Shown one piece after another: positions 6,122 through 9,928 of a stretch of DNA of 9,928 bases. This stretch comes from Pseudomonadota bacterium (GTDB lineage Bacteria > Pseudomonadota > Alphaproteobacteria > Rhizobiales > Rhizobiaceae): assembly GCA_023399465.1 (NCBI GenBank), contig JAEWPB010000051.1:1-9928 (forward strand). Reading direction: 5' to 3'. The first letter of the stretch is position 1, and the number at the start of each line of letters is the position of its first letter. The notes beneath the pieces are model-generated. The model did not search any database. It was given only the letters and a program-made list of their open reading frames with translations, and was not told the DNA's origin. Made by a program: the position numbers and the translations under genes.

Positions 6122-6128
6122 AAGGGGG
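6122..6128 (+). promoter_or_regulatory. Ribosome binding site of the cupin gene
   Basis: AAGGGGG ends five bases before the ATG at 6134. The frame also opens with a TTG six codons earlier. The position of this site shows that the ATG is the real start. Confidence 0.75.
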
Positions 6129-6133
6129 ACCAG

Positions 6134-6640
6134 ATGGCCTGGAAATTGATGGCAGCAACGGCGGCGGCAACGATGGCGCGGGCGATCCCGATGCCGGCGA
6201 CCGCGGGCAGCGATGCGCCGGCGGTGGTCGCGGCTTCGGCATTCGGGCTGGAACTGCAGCCCGCCCCGATCGAACCTTCCTGGATCCTCAGCGGCAATCC
6301 CGTCGCCCGCGTCGCCGAGCATTCGCGCAGCCCCGACGAAGCGGCCCAGACTGCCGTCTGGGATTGCACGGCAGGCACCTTCCGCTGGTACTTCCACTGG
6401 GACGAGACCGTGATCATCCTGGAAGGCGAGGTGCATGTCACCTCGGAAGACGGGGTCGAAAGCGTCCTCAAGGCTGGCGACATCGGCTATTTCGCCGGCG
6501 GCACCTGGGCCACCTGGAGGATCGACAACTACCTGAAGAAGGTCGCTTTCCTGCGCAAGCCGTTTCCGGCGCCGATCGCCATGGCCTACCGCCTCAAGAA
6601 CGTGCTCAAGGCGATGCGGGATGCGGCGCGCGCAGCCTGA
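6134..6640 (+). CDS. Small cupin-domain protein (Cupin_3/DUF861-like)
   Basis: This 168-residue protein has one cupin domain, of the EutQ-like Cupin_3/DUF861 type, at about 72-140. Its core reads AVWDCTAGTFRWYF (74-87), then H88, E91, VIILEGEVHV (93-102) and KAGDIGYFAGGTWATWRI (113-130). Only one histidine lies in motif 1 (H88-W-D-E91), so classic metal binding is uncertain. The first 25 residues are rich in Ala and end in PATAG. This looks faintly like an export signal, but Arg16 interrupts the hydrophobic stretch, so I would call it cytoplasmic. The substrate is unknown. The gene sits between yraN and gshB, 116 bases from the first and 87 from the second, with an 18-bp palindrome in its upstream spacer that may control it. 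A wide range of sugar- or nucleoside-related roles is known for the fold, and none can be chosen here. Confidence 0.85.
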   Translation: MAWKLMAATAAATMARAIPMPATAGSDAPAVVAASAFGLELQPAPIEPSWILSGNPVARVAEHSRSPDEAAQTAVWDCTAGTFRWYFHWDETVIILEGEVHVTSEDGVESVLKAGDIGYFAGGTWATWRIDNYLKKVAFLRKPFPAPIAMAYRLKNVLKAMRDAARAA

Positions 6641-6668
6641 GGCATCTTGCCTGCAAAGCGGGAATGCC
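6641..6668 (+). other. Hairpin directly after the cupin stop
   Basis: GGCATCTTGC folds back on GCGGGAATGCC: five GC/AT pairs, one bulged A, then five more pairs including two G-T wobbles, around a 7-base loop. It starts on the base after the stop codon. The following sequence is not a T-run, so termination before gshB would be partial at best. Confidence 0.3.
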
Positions 6669-6679
6669 CGTTGCGTTTG

Positions 6680-6694
6680 AGGGGCCAGGCCCCT
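6680..6694. other. Inverted repeat AGGGGCC-A-GGCCCCT
   Basis: A perfect 7-1-7 inverted repeat lies 33 bases ahead of the gshB ATG, flanked by TTTG and AAAT. As RNA it would form a tight 6-bp hairpin with loop CAG just ahead of the gshB ribosome binding site. As DNA it could be an operator. Confidence 0.35.
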
Positions 6695-6698
6695 AAAT

Positions 6699-6710
6699 GA
6701 ATCGGGATTC
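6699..6710. promoter_or_regulatory. Paired GANTC sites ahead of gshB
   Basis: GAATC (6699-6703) and GATTC (6706-6710) are two CcrM methylation targets two bases apart, forming the symmetric GAAT-CGGG-ATTC. They end 17 bases before the gshB ATG, just ahead of AAAGGA. GANTC is rare in this window, so a pair here stands out. Confidence 0.4.
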
Positions 6711-6727
6711 CACGCAAAGGACAGGCA

Positions 6728-7675
6728 ATGGCGAAGATCAAGAATGTAGCGGTCCAGATGGACCATGTCTCCGGCATCAACATCGCGGGCGATTCTACTT
6801 TCGCCATGAGCATGGAAGCCCAGGCGCGCGGATACCGGTTGTTTCACTACACGCCCGAGCGTCTCAGTCTGCGCGACGGTACGGTCTACGCCACGGTCGA
6901 GCCGATGGAACTGCGTGACGTTGCGGGCGACCACGTGACGCTTGGCGAACCGGAGCGCATCGACCTGGCGACCATGGACGTGGTGCTGTTGCGCCAGGAT
7001 CCGCCCTTCGACATGGCCTACATCACCACCACCCATCTTCTGGAGCGCATCCATCCGAAGACGCTGGTGGTCAATGATCCGGCCTGGGTGCGCAACTCGC
7101 CGGAAAAGATCTTCGTCACCGAATTTGCCGATCTGATGCCGCAAACGCTGATCACCCGCGATCCGGCCGAGATCCGCCGCTTCCGCGAGGAACTCGGCGA
7201 CATCATCCTGAAGCCGCTCTATGGCAATGGCGGCGCCGGGGTATTCCATTCCGCCCGCGACGACCGCAACCTCTCGTCGCTGCTCGAAATGTTCGGCCAG
7301 ATGTTCCGCGAGCCCTTCATCGCCCAGGCCTATCTGCCTGATGTGCGCAAGGGCGACAAGCGCATCCTGCTCGTCGATGGCGAGCCCGTCGGCGCCATCA
7401 ATCGCGTGCCCGCCGAGCACGACAGCCGCTCCAACATGCATGTCGGCGGCCGCGCCGAGGCGACCGAACTGACGGCTCGCGAGATCGAGATCTGCAAGCG
7501 CATCGGTCCGTCGCTGCGCGAACGTGGCTTCCTGTTCGTCGGCATCGACGTCATCGGCGACTACATGACGGAGATCAACGTCACCTCGCCGACCGGCATT
7601 CGCGAGGTCAAGAAGTTCGGCGGCGCCGATGTCGCCAGCCTGCTTTGGGATGCGATCGAGCGCAAGCGCGCCTGA
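6728..7675 (+). CDS. gshB: Glutathione synthetase
   Basis: GshB joins glycine to gamma-glutamylcysteine using ATP, the second step of glutathione synthesis, in the cytoplasm. At 315 residues it equals the E. coli enzyme in length. The N-terminal domain has RQDPPFD (89-95), the family's hallmark, and the NDP-W-RN-PEK segment (116-127). The ATP-grasp part shows ILKPLYGNGGAGVF (160-173) with its glycine-rich loop, then KGDKRI (208-213), GAINRVP (222-228), SN-H-GG (235-241) and GID (272-274). The metal and substrate motif EINVTSPTG closes the set (282-290). All key motifs are intact. AAAGGA lies six bases before the ATG. The cupin gene ends 87 bases upstream and hairpins lie between, so gshB may have a transcript of its own or share that of rsmI-yraN-cupin. 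Confidence 0.98.
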   Translation: MAKIKNVAVQMDHVSGINIAGDSTFAMSMEAQARGYRLFHYTPERLSLRDGTVYATVEPMELRDVAGDHVTLGEPERIDLATMDVVLLRQDPPFDMAYITTTHLLERIHPKTLVVNDPAWVRNSPEKIFVTEFADLMPQTLITRDPAEIRRFREELGDIILKPLYGNGGAGVFHSARDDRNLSSLLEMFGQMFREPFIAQAYLPDVRKGDKRILLVDGEPVGAINRVPAEHDSRSNMHVGGRAEATELTAREIEICKRIGPSLRERGFLFVGIDVIGDYMTEINVTSPTGIREVKKFGGADVASLLWDAIERKRA

Positions 7676-7684
7676 TCGATCGTG

Positions 7685-7746
7685 GGTTGTCCCGGCTGTC
7701 CCGGGGCGCCCCGCAACCGCCCTGCCGGCGCCACTTTGTGCCGGCG
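7685..7746 (+). other. GC-rich structured stretch after gshB
   Basis: Ten bases past the gshB stop the sequence becomes densely self-complementary. GGTTG pairs with CAACC (7685-7689 with 7714-7718) around an inner CCCGG/CCGGG stem (7691-7695 with 7701-7705). CGGGGCGCCCCG is a 12-bp perfect palindrome (7702-7713). GCCGGC occurs twice (7724-7729 and 7740-7745) and can form another hairpin. TGTCCCGG is also repeated in tandem with one base between. No T-run follows any of them. This is the likely 3' end region of gshB mRNA, but not a standard terminator. Confidence 0.35.
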
Positions 7747-7823
7747 GACAAGCGCGAATTTGTTCTCCTGCCGGCCAGCGCTGCAACCCGATGCAACCGC
7801 GGCACACGGTGTGGCTGAAAATC

Positions 7824-7838
7824 GTTCCGCAAATGTTC
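7824..7838 (+). promoter_or_regulatory. LexA (SOS) box, GTTC-N7-GTTC
   Basis: GTTCCGCAAATGTTC is an exact match to the direct-repeat LexA box of alphaproteobacteria (GTTC-N7-GTTC). It ends 83 bases before the comM ATG, with a further GTTC two bases on. comM is, to my recollection, among the genes reported under LexA control in this class. The site therefore predicts that comM is repressed by LexA and induced by DNA damage. No clear -35/-10 pair could be placed around it. Confidence 0.7.
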
Positions 7839-7921
7839 TTGTTCTATTCCTGATTCCATGCCAGATTGCGTCCTGTGGCCCATGCAAGGCAGGGTATAGG
7901 GTGGCCGGACGGGGATGGAAC

Positions 7922-9454
7922 ATGGTGGCGCGCGTCAGTACGGTTGCATTTCAGGGCATCGAGGGTGTGCCGGTCGATGTCCAGGTGATGGTGGCTCCCG
8001 GCAAGGTCGGGATGCAGATCGTCGGCCTGCCCGACAAGGCAGTGGCCGAAAGCCGCGAACGGGTGCAGGCGGCGCTGCATGCCTCGGGGCTGTCGCTGCC
8101 GCCGAAACGGGTGACCGTCAATCTGGCGCCCGCCGACTTGCCGAAGGAAGGCTCGCACTTCGATCTGCCGATCGCGCTCGGGCTGATGGCCGCGCTCGGG
8201 GCAATACCTGGCGACGCGCTTGCCGGGTACGTCGTCATCGGCGAACTCAATCTCGACGGCACGATTGCTGCGGTGGCAGGGGCACTGCCGGCGGCGATCG
8301 GCGCCAATGCACTCGGCAAGGGGCTGATATGCCCGGCTGAAAGCGGTGCCGAGGCCGCCTGGGCGGGGGCCGAGATCGACATTCTCGCGCCGCGCAGCCT
8401 GATCGCGCTCGCCAATCATTTCCGCGGCACACAGGTGCTGAGCCGTCCCAAACCGGCGATCCGCGCCAATCCCGCAAACCTTCCCGATCTGGCCGACATC
8501 AAAGGCCAGGAAAGTGCCAAGCGGGCGCTGGAAGTGGCAGCGGCAGGCGGGCACAATCTGCTTTTCGTCGGACCTCCGGGATCAGGGAAATCTATGCTGG
8601 CATCGCGGCTGCCGTCGATCCTGCCGCCGCTGACGGCTGCCGAACTGCTCGAAGTATCGATGATCCACTCGATTGCCGGACAGTTGTCCGGCGGCAAGCT
8701 GTCCGACCGCCGGCCGTTCCGCACGCCGCATCATTCCGCGACCATGGCTGCCCTGGTCGGCGGTGGACTGCGGGCGCGGCCCGGCGAGGTGTCACTGGCA
8801 CATCAGGGCGTGCTCTTCCTTGACGAGCTTCCCGAGTTCACCCCGCAGGTTCTCGATGCGCTGCGCCAGCCGCTCGAAACCGGCGAATGCATCATAGCCC
8901 GCGCCAATCACCGGGTTTCCTATCCCGCCAATATCCAGCTCGTCGCGGCCATGAATCCGTGCCGCTGCGGCATGGCCGGCGAGCCCGGCCACAGTTGCGC
9001 GCGGGGACCGCGCTGCATGAGCGAATACCAGGGGCGGATTTCCGGCCCCCTGATGGATCGTATCGACATCCGCATCGATGTGCCCGCGGTTTCTGCCACC
9101 GACCTCATTCGCCCGATGGCAGCGGAAGCGAGTGCCGCTGTTGCCAGTCGGGTTGCCCGCGCCCGCGAGATGCAGCGCGAAAGGTTCAGGGCCGCCGGCC
9201 TGCCCGAAATCGGTACAAATGCGCGCTGCGCCACCGCGCTCATCGAAACGCTGGCCGCGCCCGATGATGCCGGCTGGCAATTGCTGCGGGATGCGGCGGA
9301 GAAGCTGAAGTTCTCGGCGCGCGGCTATCACCGGGTGCTCAAGGTCGCACGCACGCTTGCCGATCTCGAAGGCAAGGAAACCGTCGGGCGTATCCATCTC
9401 GCCGAGGCGATTTCCTATCGCATTGCCGGCGAGCGGCTGCAGTCGGCGGCGTGA
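7922..9454 (+). CDS. comM: YifB/ComM family AAA+ ATPase (Mg-chelatase-like)
   Basis: ComM is a ring-forming AAA+ helicase. In naturally competent bacteria it drives branch migration of incoming single strands during transformation, but the gene is also common in species not known to be competent. The 510 residues are full length. A Lon-protease-like ChlI domain (about 20-141) contains GLPDKAVAESRERV (35-48) and KEGSHFDLPIALG (75-87). The AAA+ module has GQESAKRA (195-202), Walker A GPPGSGKS (217-224), Walker B GVLFLDELPEF (296-306) and the conserved NPCRCG with further cysteines (C347, C349, C359, C365). RISGPLMDRID (372-382) is next and the C-terminal helical domain follows. The frame stays open 80 codons upstream, but the family starts at MVARVSTVAF with GGGGA ahead of it. 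That upstream part holds the LexA-type box. A role in recombination repair is the natural reading here. Confidence 0.97.
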   Translation: MVARVSTVAFQGIEGVPVDVQVMVAPGKVGMQIVGLPDKAVAESRERVQAALHASGLSLPPKRVTVNLAPADLPKEGSHFDLPIALGLMAALGAIPGDALAGYVVIGELNLDGTIAAVAGALPAAIGANALGKGLICPAESGAEAAWAGAEIDILAPRSLIALANHFRGTQVLSRPKPAIRANPANLPDLADIKGQESAKRALEVAAAGGHNLLFVGPPGSGKSMLASRLPSILPPLTAAELLEVSMIHSIAGQLSGGKLSDRRPFRTPHHSATMAALVGGGLRARPGEVSLAHQGVLFLDELPEFTPQVLDALRQPLETGECIIARANHRVSYPANIQLVAAMNPCRCGMAGEPGHSCARGPRCMSEYQGRISGPLMDRIDIRIDVPAVSATDLIRPMAAEASAAVASRVARAREMQRERFRAAGLPEIGTNARCATALIETLAAPDDAGWQLLRDAAEKLKFSARGYHRVLKVARTLADLEGKETVGRIHLAEAISYRIAGERLQSAA

Positions 9455-9478
9455 GCCGAGCCGTCGGTTCTATTGATG

Positions 9479-9518
9479 CAGGGCCGTCACGCTGTCGCCC
9501 CCGGTGCGTGGGGCCCTG
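9479..9518 (+). other. Imperfect hairpin after comM
   Basis: CAGGGCC (9479-9485) pairs with GGCCCTG (9512-9518), and after a small internal loop CACG pairs with CGTG, leaving a 15-base loop. It begins 25 bases past the comM stop. With no T-run after it, it may protect the mRNA end or act as a weak terminator for comM before the convergent cysK. Confidence 0.4.
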
Positions 9519-9583
9519 TGGGATCCGCTGGCCCGACTAAGCTCCGGGTGAGTGTCGCAACTGACGCGATCGAGATGAATGCA

Positions 9584-9598
9584 GCGGGTCAATCCCGC
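9584..9598. other. Short hairpin GCGGG-TCAAT-CCCGC
   Basis: A 5-bp perfect stem lies just beyond the cysK terminator in the minus-strand direction, separated from it by GTCCATTTTCG. It could be a backup terminator or chance in GC-rich DNA. Confidence 0.25.
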
Positions 9599-9603
9599 CG
9601 AAA

Positions 9604-9629
9604 ATGGACAAGGGCGCCGAAGCGCCCTT
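9604..9629 (-). terminator. Intrinsic terminator of cysK
   Basis: On the minus strand AAGGGCGC and GCGCCCTT form a perfect 8-bp stem closed by the exceptionally stable C(TTCG)G tetraloop, 22 bases after the cysK stop. GTCCATTTTC follows, a modest T-rich tail. On the plus strand the loop reads CGAA and no T-run follows, so the cysK direction is favoured, with some activity against comM read-through possible. Confidence 0.75.
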
Positions 9630-9651
9630 GCGAAACTCGATTGTTGGTGGA

Positions 9652-9928
9652 TCAGCCGCCGAGACCCTCGAACAGCGCCGTCGAGAGGTAGCGTTCGGCG
9701 AAGGAGGGAATGATCACGACGATGTTCTTGCCGGCATTTTCCGGGCGGCTGCCGACCTTGATCGCGGCGGCCAGCGCTGCACCCGAGGAAATGCCCACGG
9801 GAACGCCCTCGAGGCGGGCGACGAGGCGCGCGTTTTCGAAGGCCTCGTCGTTGGTGACGGTAACGACCTCGTCGTAGATCTCACGATCGAGGATTGCGGG
9901 CGCGAAGCCGGCGCCGATGCCCTGGATC
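9652..9928 (-). CDS. cysK: Cysteine synthase A (O-acetylserine sulfhydrylase), 3' part
   Basis: Only the last 91 residues are in the window; the start lies beyond the right edge. CysK makes L-cysteine from O-acetylserine and sulfide with pyridoxal phosphate. The visible part reads QGIGAGFAP (the substrate- and sulfide-site loop), DREIYDEVVTVTNDEAF, LEGVPVGISSGAAL, NIVVIIPSFAERYLST and a short FEGLGG end. In ISSGA the second serine is the residue that hydrogen-bonds the pyridine nitrogen of the cofactor. ERYLST is the conserved C-terminal signature. The catalytic lysine and GTGGT loop are outside. QGIGAGF and SSGA favour CysK over CysM or cystathionine beta-synthase. It runs convergently to comM and ends at a strong terminator. 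Its product, cysteine, also feeds glutathione synthesis. Confidence 0.93.
   Translation of the reverse strand, partial: IQGIGAGFAPAILDREIYDEVVTVTNDEAFENARLVARLEGVPVGISSGAALAAAIKVGSRPENAGKNIVVIIPSFAERYLSTALFEGLGG

Noticed and set aside
6080..7807. 575-codon minus-strand open frame
   Set aside because: It runs opposite the cupin and gshB, both firmly identified by family motifs. The translation has no recognisable domain and the usual antisense composition.
7866..7900. TTGCGT and TATAGG as a comM promoter
   Set aside because: The 23-base spacing is too long for a housekeeping sigma factor promoter.
7682..7921. 80-codon N-terminal extension of comM
   Set aside because: The added residues are Cys/Pro/Arg-rich and unlike the family, and they would span the LexA-type box and GC-rich hairpins. 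The ATG at 7922 matches the family start.

Overview
This is an ordinary chromosomal core-gene region of a GC-rich alphaproteobacterium, most likely a member of the Rhizobiaceae (Sinorhizobium/Ensifer, Rhizobium or Agrobacterium-like). Three things point there. A PmtA-type phospholipid N-methyltransferase is present. dnaN stands alone, away from dnaA and recF, beside pmtA. The order rsmI - yraN - cupin - gshB is one I recall from rhizobial genomes. Taxonomy below family level cannot be read from this window. No mobile element, phage gene, CRISPR array, tRNA or rRNA is visible.

Left half, all on the minus strand and read from about 4480 down to 245: dnaN (sliding clamp, with its own intrinsic terminator), pmtA (phosphatidylcholine synthesis), pyrF (pyrimidine synthesis), a DUF1330 protein, and an NDUFA9-like atypical SDR protein. 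The gaps of 107-218 bases suggest separate or loosely coupled transcription rather than one tight operon.

Right half, on the plus strand from about 4740 to 9454: rsmI (16S rRNA 2'-O-methyltransferase) overlapping yraN (UPF0102 nuclease-like), then a small cupin, gshB (glutathione synthetase) and comM/yifB (AAA+ branch-migration helicase). The window ends inside the 3' part of cysK (cysteine synthase), minus strand, converging on comM. dnaN and rsmI diverge from a 258-base spacer.

The genes serve replication, repair, translation, nucleotide and lipid synthesis and thiol metabolism, and do not form one pathway. gshB and the cysK fragment are linked in principle, because CysK makes the cysteine used for glutathione. 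I found no undescribed multi-gene system. The most interesting signals lie in the spacers: a perfect GTTC-N7-GTTC LexA-type box ahead of comM, an 18-bp perfect palindrome ahead of the cupin, a 7-1-7 inverted repeat with a near-consensus DnaA box and a GANTC site between dnaN and rsmI, and a pair of GANTC sites just ahead of gshB.
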